Assembly: GCF_019511605.1 (NCBI RefSeq)
Contig: NZ_JAEUAV010000006.1
Location: 1-64,000, forward strand
Length of the DNA: 64,000 nucleotides
Direction of reading: 5' to 3'
DNA from: Paraburkholderia phenoliruptrix
GTDB lineage: Bacteria; Pseudomonadota; Gammaproteobacteria; Burkholderiales; Burkholderiaceae
Below are positions 34,139-41,474 of this stretch, in pieces. The first letter of the stretch is position 1. The number at the start of each line of letters is the position of its first letter. The position numbers were made by a program, and so were the translations under genes. A model generated the notes under the pieces. It did not search any database and had not been told where the DNA came from. It worked only from the letters and a program-made list of their open reading frames with translations.

Positions 34139-35482
34139 CTACTCGACCGTCGCCGCCGGCGCCTGCATCAGATTGCGCAGCGTCAGTCTTGCCTCCAGCC
34201 CGCCGCCGGCGCGGTTGTGCAGCTCCAGCGTTGCATCCATTGCCAGCGCGAGTTGGCGCGCGATCGCAAGGCCAAGACCAGTACCGCCCGTTTGACGGTT
34301 GCGCGAACCTTCGAGCCTGTAGAACGGCTGAAATACATTTTCCAGCGACTCGGCGGGAATGCCGGGGCCGCGGTCGAGCACCGAGATGGTGGCCTGCTGG
34401 TCCGCCGACATGGCAATCTGGATCTGCGCCGCGCCGCCGAACTTCAACGCGTTATCCACCAGATTGCCGACAATGCGCCGCAGCGCCTGCGGGCGCGTCA
34501 TCACCGGCGTGCCGAAGCGGCCTTCCAGCGAGACGGCCTGGTCGGCGTCCACGTAATCGCACACGAGACTGTCGAACAGCGCATCCGGATCGATTCGGCG
34601 CGGCATTTCCGTCGCCCCGTGCAAGGTGCGCGCGTAGGTGACGCCTTCTTTCACGAGCGCTTCCATTTCCTGCAAGTCCTGACGCAGTTTCGCGCTTTCC
34701 GGTTCGCCGTCCATCATGTCGACACGCAAACGCATGCGCGTGATCGGCGTTTGCAGATCGTGCGAGATGGCCGCGAGAATCTGCATGCGCTCGGTCACGT
34801 ACATCGCAATGCGTTCCTGCATCGCATTGAATGCGCGGGCCGCGCGTGCGACCTCGGAAGGCCCGCTTTCGCTGAGCCGCCCGGCCTTCAGGTCGGGGCC
34901 GAGCGCATCCGCAGCAACCGCCAGTTGATGCAGCGGGCGCGTGGCCGTCCGCACCGCGAACCAGCAGCAGCCGAGCAGCACCGCGAGTTGCAGCAGCAGC
35001 ACGAGCGGCAGCCATTGCGAGAGCGGCGCGCCGGACATTGGACGCATATCGATGGTAAGCGGCGTGCCGTCGCGCAGTTTCAGGTGGACCTGCAGGCGTT
35101 CGCGGTCGCCAGGCACCGCATTGACCGTGAGCGGATAGTTGGTGCCGATGCCATCCGCAATGGAACGCGCGACGCGCGCCGACAGGTTCGCATCCACGGG
35201 GCCGCCGCTCACGCCCGGCCCCAGCACGAACTCGTAGCTGCGCCGCGCGAGCCGCGGCAGCCACTGAGCGCGTTCGTTCGCGGGCAGGTGATCGAGCAGC
35301 GCCACCGAGCTCGCGACCTCGCGCTCGATGTAGCCCATCATCACGTTCGTCATGGTCTGGTCGCGCTCGGTCATGGTGAGCCAGAACGACAACACCTGCG
35401 CCGACGCGAGTCCGACAAACAGAATCACGGTCAAACGCGCGAACAGCGTGCGCGGCCAGTGCAACGACGCAAGCAGCTTCAT
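34139..35482 (-). CDS. OmpR-system sensor histidine kinase
   Basis: A 447-residue inner-membrane kinase: transmembrane helices near residues 15-37 and 157-178 with a periplasmic loop of about 120 residues between them, a HAMP linker, the H-box His241 in AAISHDLQTPITRM, and the ATPase boxes NLVDNALKFGG, DRGPGIPAES and GGTGLGLAIARQ. Its start overlaps the stop of the response regulator gene by four bases, marking the cognate pair. The periplasmic loop has no recognisable sensor fold. Confidence 0.9.
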   Translation of the reverse strand: MKLLASLHWPRTLFARLTVILFVGLASAQVLSFWLTMTERDQTMTNVMMGYIEREVASSVALLDHLPANERAQWLPRLARRSYEFVLGPGVSGGPVDANLSARVARSIADGIGTNYPLTVNAVPGDRERLQVHLKLRDGTPLTIDMRPMSGAPLSQWLPLVLLLQLAVLLGCCWFAVRTATRPLHQLAVAADALGPDLKAGRLSESGPSEVARAARAFNAMQERIAMYVTERMQILAAISHDLQTPITRMRLRVDMMDGEPESAKLRQDLQEMEALVKEGVTYARTLHGATEMPRRIDPDALFDSLVCDYVDADQAVSLEGRFGTPVMTRPQALRRIVGNLVDNALKFGGAAQIQIAMSADQQATISVLDRGPGIPAESLENVFQPFYRLEGSRNRQTGGTGLGLAIARQLALAMDATLELHNRAGGGLEARLTLRNLMQAPAATVE

Positions 35483-36219
35483 TGCTGATCCTCGATTACC
35501 TGCACGGCGGCCGAAAACACATAGCCTTCGCTGCGCAGCGTCTTGATGTAACGCGGTTCGCGCGCGACGTCGCGCAAACGCTGACGCAGGCGGCTCACCA
35601 TGAGGTCGATCGAGCGGTCGAACGGATCGGACTGACGGCCTTGCGTCAGGTTAAGCAGTTGATCGCGCGTCAACACGCGCTGCGGATGGTCGAGAAATAC
35701 GCGCAGCAAGCGGTATTCGGCGCCGCTGAGCGCGACCATCGTCCCTTCAGGATCGAGCAGATGGCGCGCCGTGGTGTCGAGCCGCCAGTCGCCGAAGCCG
35801 AGCATCTGCGCGCTTTCCGTCACCTGCATGCCGGGCGGCAGCATGCGCGCGCGGCGCAGCACCGCGCGAATGCGCGCGAGCAGTTCGCGCACCGCAAAGG
35901 GTTTCGGCAGATAGTCGTCGGCGCCCATTTCCAGGCCGAGAATGCGGTCGGCCTCTTCGTTGCGGGCGGTCAGCATCAGCACGGGCACCGTGCGGAACTT
36001 GCCGGCGCGCAGTTCGCGGCACAGCACAAGCCCGTCTTCGCCGGGCATCATCAGATCGAGCACGATCAGGTCCGGCGTGCCTTGCTCCAGCGCGGCGCGC
36101 ATTTGCCGCCCGTTGGCCGCGAGCGAAACGCGCATGCCGTTCTTTTCCAGGTAGCCGGCGATCAGTTCGCGAATGCCGCGATCGTCGTCGACAATCAGTA
36201 CGTGGTCGATCGTGTCCAT
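35479..36219 (-). CDS. OmpR-family response regulator
   Basis: A 246-residue two-domain regulator: receiver domain with acidic residues in IVDDDRG, phosphoacceptor Asp55 in LIVLDLMMPGEDG and Lys in YLPKPF, then a winged-helix output domain from about residue 145 (LSGAEYRLLRVFLDHPQRVL, then DRSIDLMVSRLRQRL, then RSEGYVF). A TTG directly before the ATG could also start it. It follows the 40-residue membrane peptide by seven bases and is coupled to its kinase. Direct GTATC repeats at a 10-base interval upstream of this operon are plausible binding sites. Confidence 0.9.
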   Translation of the reverse strand: MDTIDHVLIVDDDRGIRELIAGYLEKNGMRVSLAANGRQMRAALEQGTPDLIVLDLMMPGEDGLVLCRELRAGKFRTVPVLMLTARNEEADRILGLEMGADDYLPKPFAVRELLARIRAVLRRARMLPPGMQVTESAQMLGFGDWRLDTTARHLLDPEGTMVALSGAEYRLLRVFLDHPQRVLTRDQLLNLTQGRQSDPFDRSIDLMVSRLRQRLRDVAREPRYIKTLRSEGYVFSAAVQVIEDQQ

Positions 36220-36226
36220 CAATGGA

Positions 36227-36349
36227 TCATCTCTTTTGACGTTTCACCTGCACCCGGCTCGCGTACAGCATCGAACACTGCACCGGATGCGCCCATTCCG
36301 CCGCGACGCCTCCCGCGATGAACGCGACGATTGCCAGCAGCCGTTTCAT
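36227..36349 (-). CDS. Small membrane or exported peptide coupled to the two-component operon
   Basis: A 40-residue open frame starting MKRLLAIVAFIAGGVAAEWA and ending in the basic QVKRQKR. GTGGAGGACGC before the ATG is a strong ribosome-binding site, and the ATG overlaps the GFA-protein stop codon (ATGA). It ends seven bases before the response regulator. The hydrophobic segment could be a transmembrane helix or an uncleaved signal. One Cys follows (HPVQCSML). The coupling strongly suggests that it is translated; it might act on the kinase, but that is inference. Confidence 0.6.
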   Translation of the reverse strand: MKRLLAIVAFIAGGVAAEWAHPVQCSMLYASRVQVKRQKR

Positions 36350-36729
36350 GCGTCCTCCACGACGGAAAGACTGGCGCCGTCGGAAAGACCGGCATCCAGC
36401 GTATACGGATCGATCCCTTCCAGGCAACCGATATTGACGCGCCACAGCGCGGCGTCCTTGCGGGTCTGGTGAAACGGATAAATACCGCAGTGCTTGCAGA
36501 AAAAATGCCGCGCGACGCGTGTGTTGAACTGATAGAGCGTGAGCGCATCCTCGCCTTGCGTGATGGTCAACCGGTCGCGGGCAAACGGCGGGCTCATCAG
36601 CGCGCCCTTGCGGCGGCACAGGCTGCAATTGCAGCGCGCCGCGGGCACCACCGGCGTCTTCACTTCAAATCTGACGGCTTTGCAGTGGCAACTGCCCTTG
36701 AGAGTCTCAGTGTGCGCTTCGGCCTGCAT
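36346..36729 (-). CDS. GFA/CENP-V family zinc protein
   Basis: A 127-residue protein with the zinc-binding pattern of the glutathione-dependent formaldehyde-activating (GFA) family: CHC in GSCHCKAVRFEV, CNCSLC around residue 34 and CKHC in HFFCKHCGIYPFH. The enzymatic role of the family is uncertain, since the best-known member mainly binds glutathione. First gene of an operon with a 40-residue peptide, response regulator and kinase; two copies of a composite motif lie upstream, starting 54 bases from the start codon. The grouping suggests a response to electrophiles or redox stress. Confidence 0.85.
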   Translation of the reverse strand: MQAEAHTETLKGSCHCKAVRFEVKTPVVPAARCNCSLCRRKGALMSPPFARDRLTITQGEDALTLYQFNTRVARHFFCKHCGIYPFHQTRKDAALWRVNIGCLEGIDPYTLDAGLSDGASLSVVEDA

Positions 36730-36782
36730 GTTGGTCTCCTGTGACTGGCAATGCCTGCTTTATAGCGCGCGGCCGGGCGGGA

Positions 36783-36828
36783 TTTATGTCGCAATGTATC
36801 CGAACCTGCATCTGACACAAAACATTGC
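36783..36828 (+). promoter_or_regulatory. Composite regulatory motif, copy B
   Basis: TTTATGTCGCAATGTATC, thirteen bases, GACACAAAACATTGC. It has the same 18-13-15 layout as copies A and C, with unrelated sequence in the 13-base spacer, so the two arms and their distance are what is conserved. It lies 54-99 bases upstream of the GFA-protein start, in the likely promoter of the two-component operon. Confidence 0.55.
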
Positions 36829-36920
36829 ATCGGGCGCGTCGCGGCACCGGTTTGCTGCGTGGCGGCATGCGTTTGTCCTGCAGCGCGACGCGTTCGCCGA
36901 TTCGTCGCCGCCTGCGCCGA

Positions 36921-36966
36921 TTTGTATCGCTCTGTATATGAAGCCTCGCGCGATACACAGCATTGC
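36921..36966 (+). promoter_or_regulatory. Composite regulatory motif, copy C
   Basis: TTTGTATCGCTCTGTATA, thirteen bases, GATACACAGCATTGC. Besides sharing the layout of copies A and B, it has TGTATCGC and GCGATACA as a longer inverted repeat. It lies about 130 bases upstream of the ohr start and 190 bases upstream of the GFA gene, so it could serve either direction. Confidence 0.55.
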
Positions 36967-37092
36967 AATACCGGCCTTCGCTGACACAAGCCAGATACCC
37001 GCCGCGATTCTAATCTCGTCAACGACGGATTCGGGGCATCGCCTCGGGCTGATCCGGACGGATTGCTTCTGCTTCCACTTATGGAGAACGAC

Positions 37093-37503
37093 ATGTCAGA
37101 CAAAGTGCTGTACACCGGCAAGACCCACACCACCGGCGGACGCGACGGCGCCGCGCGCAGCTCCGACGCGAGGCTCGACGTCAAGCTCGGCTCGCCCGGC
37201 GCGTCCGCGACCGGCACGAACCCGGAGCAGATGCTCGCCGCGGGATGGTCTGCGTGCTTCATCGGCGCAATGGGTATCGCTGCGAAGAACCTGGAAGTTT
37301 CGCTGCCGGCCGACACGGCTGTGGACGCAGAGATCGATCTGGCCATGAACGATAGCGGCTATTTCCTGCGTGCGCGGCTCAACGTCAGCCTGCCCGGCAT
37401 CCCGCGCGACACCGCGCAGAAACTGACGGAGATGGCGCACCAGACCTGCCCGTATTCGAAGGCGACGCGCGGCAATATCGACGTGACGATCACGGTGGTC
37501 TGA
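37093..37503 (+). CDS. ohr: Organic hydroperoxide resistance protein, Ohr type
   Basis: A 136-residue cytoplasmic thiol peroxidase of the Ohr/OsmC family. Catalytic Cys55 (GWSACFIGAM) and Cys119 (HQTCPYSKATRGN) are both present, and the length is right for Ohr. It reduces organic and fatty-acid hydroperoxides with lipoyl-protein reductant, from family knowledge. The start has GGAG upstream. No OhrR gene is adjacent, which is unusual; a copy of the composite motif (36921-36966) lies upstream, so control by the neighbouring two-component system is possible. Confidence 0.9.
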   Translation: MSDKVLYTGKTHTTGGRDGAARSSDARLDVKLGSPGASATGTNPEQMLAAGWSACFIGAMGIAAKNLEVSLPADTAVDAEIDLAMNDSGYFLRARLNVSLPGIPRDTAQKLTEMAHQTCPYSKATRGNIDVTITVV

Positions 37504-37585
37504 AGCCGGCCGCTGCCAAGCCGCTGTCGCTGTATCCGGCGGCTTGACAGCGCGGCGTGGCTCACCGCCTGCCGGTGAGTCGGCG

Positions 37586-37921
37586 CTAGTGCGCCGTGCT
37601 CGCGTCGTCGTCGCCGATTACGCCGAATTCCACGGCCGTCTTCACGTAAAACAGATGCACGCCCTCGGCGCGCAGGCGCTCGAACAGCGTGCGGGCTTCT
37701 TCACTCGTCATCGCCATGACGACCGACAACGGCTGATCCGCCAATTCGAAAAAATGCGCGGAATGCACCCGGTGGTGGTGACCGATGCCTTCGCTCGCCG
37801 GTATTACAGTCGCGCCGCGCAAGCCAAGTTCGCCGGCCAAATTGACCAGCCAGTCGGCGAGCGGCTTGCCGCGATGGCGGCGATCGTGCTGGGTGAAGAA
37901 GGTGATCTGGTAGCCGTTCAT
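37586..37921 (-). CDS. DUF190 family protein
   Basis: A 111-residue small protein starting MNGYQITFFTQHDRRH. The pattern GKPLADWLVNLAGELGLRGA, ASEGIGHHHRVHSAHFFELA and AEGVHLFYVKTAVEFGVI matches DUF190, a ferredoxin-fold, PII-like family. Members are often linked to CrcB fluoride channels, but no crcB is nearby. It probably binds a small ligand; role unknown. It lies 60 bases after the methyltransferase stop on the other side and converges with ohr. Confidence 0.82.
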   Translation of the reverse strand: MNGYQITFFTQHDRRHRGKPLADWLVNLAGELGLRGATVIPASEGIGHHHRVHSAHFFELADQPLSVVMAMTSEEARTLFERLRAEGVHLFYVKTAVEFGVIGDDDASTAH

Positions 37922-37981
37922 GTCCGTGCCTCCTTGGCGCCGAGCCCTGTTGTGGCCGGGTAGCGCGCCTCGCCACCCGGC

Positions 37982-38992
37982 TCAGGCAACTGCCAGCAGG
38001 CAATGACGGCCGGCCGCTTCGGCCGCGCTCATCGGGCACGGACCTCCGCGTTCGGCGCCGCCCATGCCTGCGCTTCCGCCGCCGCTGCCTCTATTGCTTG
38101 CGCCTCCTGCACTGCCTGCGCTGCTTGCATTGCTTGCATTGCTTGCATTGCTTGCACTGCTTGCACTGCTTGCACTGCTTGCACTGCTTGCATTGCTTGC
38201 ACTGCTTGCACTGCTTGCACTGCTTGCACTGCTTGCATTGCTTGCACTGCTTGCGCTGCTTGCGCTGCTTGCGCTGCTTGCGCTGCCTGCACTGCCACCC
38301 GCACCACCGCCGCCATTCCCACCGCTGCGGCGGGCTGCACCCGGCGCGGGCCACGCGTCCGCACCGACGAGCGGCACGAAGCTCACTTCGCCGAGCGAGC
38401 AGGTTTGATAATCGTCTTCGCCGCAGCGAACGAGTTTGACAAGCCTCTGATAATGCCGGTCCCGGCCCACCGGCATCACGATCCGGCCGCCGACTGCGAG
38501 CTGTTTGCGCCAGATCTCGGGAATATGCGGGCCGCCCGCCGCCGCGATGATCGCGTCATAAGGAGCGTGCTCCGCGAGACCCGCGGTGCCGTCACCGAGA
38601 TAGACGGTGACGTTGCGAATCTCCAGCCGCGCGAGAATCTCGCGTGCCGTGGCGACGAGTTCCGCGTGCCGTTCGATCGAATGGACGTGCGCGGCAAGCG
38701 CGGCAGCCACCGCGGCGGCATAGCCGGAGCCGGTGCCGACGTCGAGCACCACGTCGGCGGGCGAAAGGTCCGCGGCCTCGATCATGGTCGCGACAATGGC
38801 GGGCTGCGAGATAGTCTGCTCGTTGCCGATGGGCAGCGGCCTGTCTTCGTAGGCGAGATCGCGCAGATAGTCGGGCACGAATGCCTCGCGGGGCACCCGG
38901 CGCATCGCGGCCAGCACTCTCGAATCGCAAATGCCGCGGCGCACGATCTGCCGCTCCACCATGCGCTCGCGGGCCTCGTTGAAATCGGTCAT
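37982..38992 (-). CDS. pcm: Protein-L-isoaspartate O-methyltransferase with low-complexity tail
   Basis: A 336-residue protein. The first 215 residues are a complete PCMT: MVERQIVRRGICDSRVL, NEQTISQPAIVATMIE, the SAM-binding DVGTGSGYAAA, and GRDRHYQRLVKL. It repairs isoaspartyl residues in damaged proteins. The tail of about 115 residues is unusual: GGNGGGG and then about 20 triplets of Ser-Ala-Ser or Asn-Ala-Ser encoded by a 9-bp tandem repeat, ending in GGERGG-like Gly-rich sequence and AEAAGRHCLLAVA. Start chosen at the ATG with GGAGGTGG upstream; the earlier frame to 39205 is unlikely. Confidence 0.88.
   Translation of the reverse strand: MTDFNEARERMVERQIVRRGICDSRVLAAMRRVPREAFVPDYLRDLAYEDRPLPIGNEQTISQPAIVATMIEAADLSPADVVLDVGTGSGYAAAVAAALAAHVHSIERHAELVATAREILARLEIRNVTVYLGDGTAGLAEHAPYDAIIAAAGGPHIPEIWRKQLAVGGRIVMPVGRDRHYQRLVKLVRCGEDDYQTCSLGEVSFVPLVGADAWPAPGAARRSGGNGGGGAGGSAGSASSASSASSASSASNASSASSASSASSASNASSASSASSASSASNASNASNASSAGSAGGASNRGSGGGSAGMGGAERGGPCPMSAAEAAGRHCLLAVA
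38112..38291. repeat. Twenty 9-bp tandem repeats in the pcm tail
   Basis: Twenty uninterrupted units of CTGCTTGCA, with variation at position 1 (C or T), position 5 (T or C) and position 9 (A or G), occupy 180 bases. On the minus strand they encode Ser/Asn/Gly-Ala-Ser triplets. Because the unit is a multiple of three and holds no stop in several frames, slippage can change length without breaking the gene. Confidence 0.92.
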
Positions 38993-39170
38993 CGCCACCT
39001 CCGTCTTGCAGCCGGCACCCGCGTGCCGCGTCGCAGCAGAGCGCCGGACAGCTGACATCGCGTGATGGCCGGCGAACGCGGGAGCTTCGTTCAGTCTACG
39101 CCCAGAACGGGCAGCGCAAAACGGGGCGCCGCAGGCGCGGCTGGACAGCCGGAGCTGGTGGCGCGGCGGC

Positions 39171-39617
39171 TTAGCCGGGAATCTCGGGTTCGACCAGCCT
39201 GGCAAGCTGCATCAGCGATTCCTGCCAGCCGAGGTAGCACATCTCCACGGGAATCACTTCGGGCACGCCTTCCTGAAGAATCGACACCTCCGTGCCGCAC
39301 GACACCTTGCGAAACGTGATCGTCGCGGACATTTCGCCGGGCAGATTCGGATCGTCGAAGCGGTCGGTGTAGCGGATTTTCTCGGACGGCACGAGTTCGA
39401 CGTACTCGCCGCCGAACGAGTGGCTGCTGCCGCTGCTGAAGTTGCGAAACGACATCTTGTACGTGCCGCCGACGCGGCCCTCGAAGTGGTGCACCTGGCA
39501 AGTAAAACCATACGGAGGCAGCCATTTCGCGAGCGCGTCCGGTTCGAGGAACGCGCGATACACACGCTCGGCAGGGGCGCGCAGCACGCGGTGGAGTTTG
39601 ATGGTTCCGGTAGTCAT
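39171..39617 (-). CDS. SRPBCC (AHSA1-like) domain protein
   Basis: A 148-residue START/Bet v1-like protein starting MTTGTIKLHRVLRAPAERVY. The opening helix-strand pattern (VYRAFLEPDALAKWLPPYGF), GGTYKMSFRNF and a C-terminal helix (LGWQESLMQLARLVEP) match the AHSA1-type SRPBCC family, which binds hydrophobic ligands. The frame is open to 39695, but AAAGGCGG lies before the ATG used here. It is divergent from an EEP-family gene by 215 bases. Function unknown. Confidence 0.85.
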   Translation of the reverse strand: MTTGTIKLHRVLRAPAERVYRAFLEPDALAKWLPPYGFTCQVHHFEGRVGGTYKMSFRNFSSGSSHSFGGEYVELVPSEKIRYTDRFDDPNLPGEMSATITFRKVSCGTEVSILQEGVPEVIPVEMCYLGWQESLMQLARLVEPEIPG

Positions 39618-39832
39618 GGTAAGCCGCCTTTCGGTTGAGAAGTGGGACACACTGCTACGACGATGCGACGGGAGCGAAATCGACACGCTGCACAAAAGAA
39701 TTTGTCGGACGCCGCCGCGCCCGGCGCTCGTGCGACACGGGCGTTACCGCCGTTCGCGGCCGGCGCGGACTGCTTTGGCGCGAGCCGCGTCCCGGCGATA
39801 GACTACCAGGACAGCTCTTGCAGGAGGGTCTC

Positions 39833-40705
39833 ATGCGGCTCGTCGACTGGAACATTCAGTGGGGACGCGGCGTGGACGGCCGCGTCGATCTCGCCCGCAT
39901 CGTGCGCGAGGCGCGGGCGCTGTGCGACTTCGACATCATGTGCATGCAGGAAGTCACGCGCGGTTTTCATGAGTCGCCGTCGGCCGGAGGGCTCGCAGGC
40001 GGTCCGGGCGCCGACCAGTTCGCCGAGCTTGCCGCCCTGCTGCCTGGCATGACCGTGATCGACGCGACCGGCTCGGACCTTCCGCCCATCGGCACCGGTA
40101 GCCGGCGGCGTCAGTTCGGCAACGCTATCGTCACGCGTCTGCCGGTCAGACAGGTTCTGCGCCACTCGCTGCCCTGGCCCGCCGATCCGGCCAAGCCGTC
40201 GATGCTGCGCGTCGCGCTCGAAGCCGTGATCAACACCGACGTTGGACCGTTGCGCGTCATCAGCACGCATCTGGAGTTCTATTCGGAAACGCAGCGGCTC
40301 GCGCAGGTTGAGCGGCTGCGCGAACTGCACCGCGAGGCGTGCGATCATGCGCGACGCCCGGCACGGGCGGAAAAGCAGGACAGCCCGTTTGCCGACACGG
40401 GGCGTCCAATGAGCGCAATTGTCTGCGGCGACTTCAACAGCGCGTTCGAAGGCGCCGCCTATCGCAAGATGCTCGAACCGATTGCCGACGCACCCGCGTT
40501 CGCCGACGCCTGGACGCGCGCGCATGGCGACAGCGCGCGCGAGCCGACCGTCGGCTTATACGACAAGGAGCAGTGGCCCGACGGCCCGTTTGCATGCGAC
40601 TTCATTTTCGTGACCGAAGACCTTACGCCGCGCGTGGCGAGCTGCGAGGTGGACCCGCACAGCAGGTCGTCCGACCATCAGCCAATGTGGCTCGAGCTGC
40701 GGTAA
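39833..40705 (+). CDS. Endonuclease/exonuclease/phosphatase family hydrolase
   Basis: A 290-residue soluble protein starting MRLVDWNIQWGRGVDGRVD with CAGGAGGG upstream. The EEP metal-dependent phosphoesterase motifs are in order: WNIQWG, the metal-binding Glu in MCMQEVTRGF, STHLEFY, CGDFNSAFEG and the C-terminal SSDHQPMWLEL with the catalytic His. Members cleave DNA, inositol phosphates or sphingomyelin; the particular substrate cannot be told from sequence. No signal peptide, so cytoplasmic. Confidence 0.87.
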   Translation: MRLVDWNIQWGRGVDGRVDLARIVREARALCDFDIMCMQEVTRGFHESPSAGGLAGGPGADQFAELAALLPGMTVIDATGSDLPPIGTGSRRRQFGNAIVTRLPVRQVLRHSLPWPADPAKPSMLRVALEAVINTDVGPLRVISTHLEFYSETQRLAQVERLRELHREACDHARRPARAEKQDSPFADTGRPMSAIVCGDFNSAFEGAAYRKMLEPIADAPAFADAWTRAHGDSAREPTVGLYDKEQWPDGPFACDFIFVTEDLTPRVASCEVDPHSRSSDHQPMWLELR

Positions 40706-40741
40706 CGGGCGGCCACGTACGACGAAAGCCGGCCCGGCGCG

Positions 40742-41050
40742 CTAGATGCGCGGCAGGTCGTCAATGCACTTTTCGATGTGGCCGTCGGGGACGTCGGTGT
40801 CGATTCCGTCGTGCCCGTTGGTGTGGGAGACGGCCACGATCTTCGGCCCGAGAAAGCGCGTGCCGCCGAGCGTGAAAAGGGACCAGACGGCGTCGCCGCG
40901 GCGAATCGCGGCCACCACCTGGGCGACTTCGACAATGGAAGTCGGCGACAACCAGCTGCGCGTGGCCGGGTCGACAGCCGCCCAGCGCACATGCGTGATC
41001 CGGTCGTTCGAAGGGTTGATGCGCACAGCGTCGATACCGAACGTAGCCAT
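40742..41050 (-). CDS. DUF3892-like small protein
   Basis: A 102-residue soluble protein starting MATFGIDAVRINPSNDRITH. The succession of short strands (THVRWAAVD, GDAVWSLFTLGG, PKIVAVSHTNG) and the ending IDDLPRI resemble DUF3892; this match is from memory of the family pattern. The frame is open to 41260, but that part crosses a perfect terminator hairpin and encodes no similar sequence. A possible structured leader lies upstream. Function unknown. Confidence 0.65.
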   Translation of the reverse strand: MATFGIDAVRINPSNDRITHVRWAAVDPATRSWLSPTSIVEVAQVVAAIRRGDAVWSLFTLGGTRFLGPKIVAVSHTNGHDGIDTDVPDGHIEKCIDDLPRI

Positions 41051-41152
41051 GATATTTCCCCCCAGCACCCTGGCACTGACTGACCATCCTAGCATGATCG
41101 TCCAAGGCGTCGAGCGCGGCAAGCGCTGCCCTGCCGGGGCTTTCGCGGGCGC

Positions 41153-41188
41153 AATAAAAAAGCCGACACCGGACAAACCGGTGTCGGC
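41153..41188 (-). terminator. Strong intrinsic terminator upstream of the DUF3892-like gene
   Basis: On the minus strand GCCGACACCGG, five bases, CCGGTGTCGGC form a perfect 11-bp stem followed directly by TTTTTT. No annotated minus-strand gene ends just before it, so it terminates either a small RNA or the leader of the gene that starts about 100 bases further on. Confidence 0.85.
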
Positions 41189-41280
41189 CAAGTACTGATT
41201 CAAACACACATGGTAGGGATCAGCTACCAGGTAGCCGGGATTACGGCAGCGCCGCCGCAAACTTTAATTTTCGCGGCGGG
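41189..41280 (-). ncRNA. Candidate sRNA or attenuator leader
   Basis: The 90 bases before the terminator on the minus strand can fold in competing ways: GGCTACC and GGTAGC pair with each other, and GGTAG can instead pair with the later CTACC across GATC. Further upstream CCGCCGC and GCGGCGG form a 7-bp stem around an AT-rich loop (41251-41279). I see no promoter hexamers. The arrangement fits either an independent sRNA of about 100-120 nt or a conditional leader of the DUF3892-like gene. Confidence 0.4.
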
Positions 41281-41474
41281 CAGGAGGGCTCGCGCATGAC
41301 GGCGTGCTTGCCTTGCTGCCGGAACCCGACCTTGCGGTGTGGCGTGCGCGGCCAGGGTTTTGTCCTCAGGCTCTGACGCTCACGCTGGCAGCGCCTCGTT
41401 CGCAATGCCAATATCAGATCATCACGCCGGTGCGTGACCTTTCTCGTACTTCACTCAGTGAGCGGGAGGATAAA

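Noticed and set aside
36730-37092. OhrR-type operator upstream of ohr
   Set aside because: I looked for a TACAATT/AATTGTA-like palindrome and found none; the visible repeats belong to the composite motif.
38112-38291. Regular repeats considered as a CRISPR array
   Set aside because: Units are 9 bp, contiguous and without spacers; they are in frame inside pcm.
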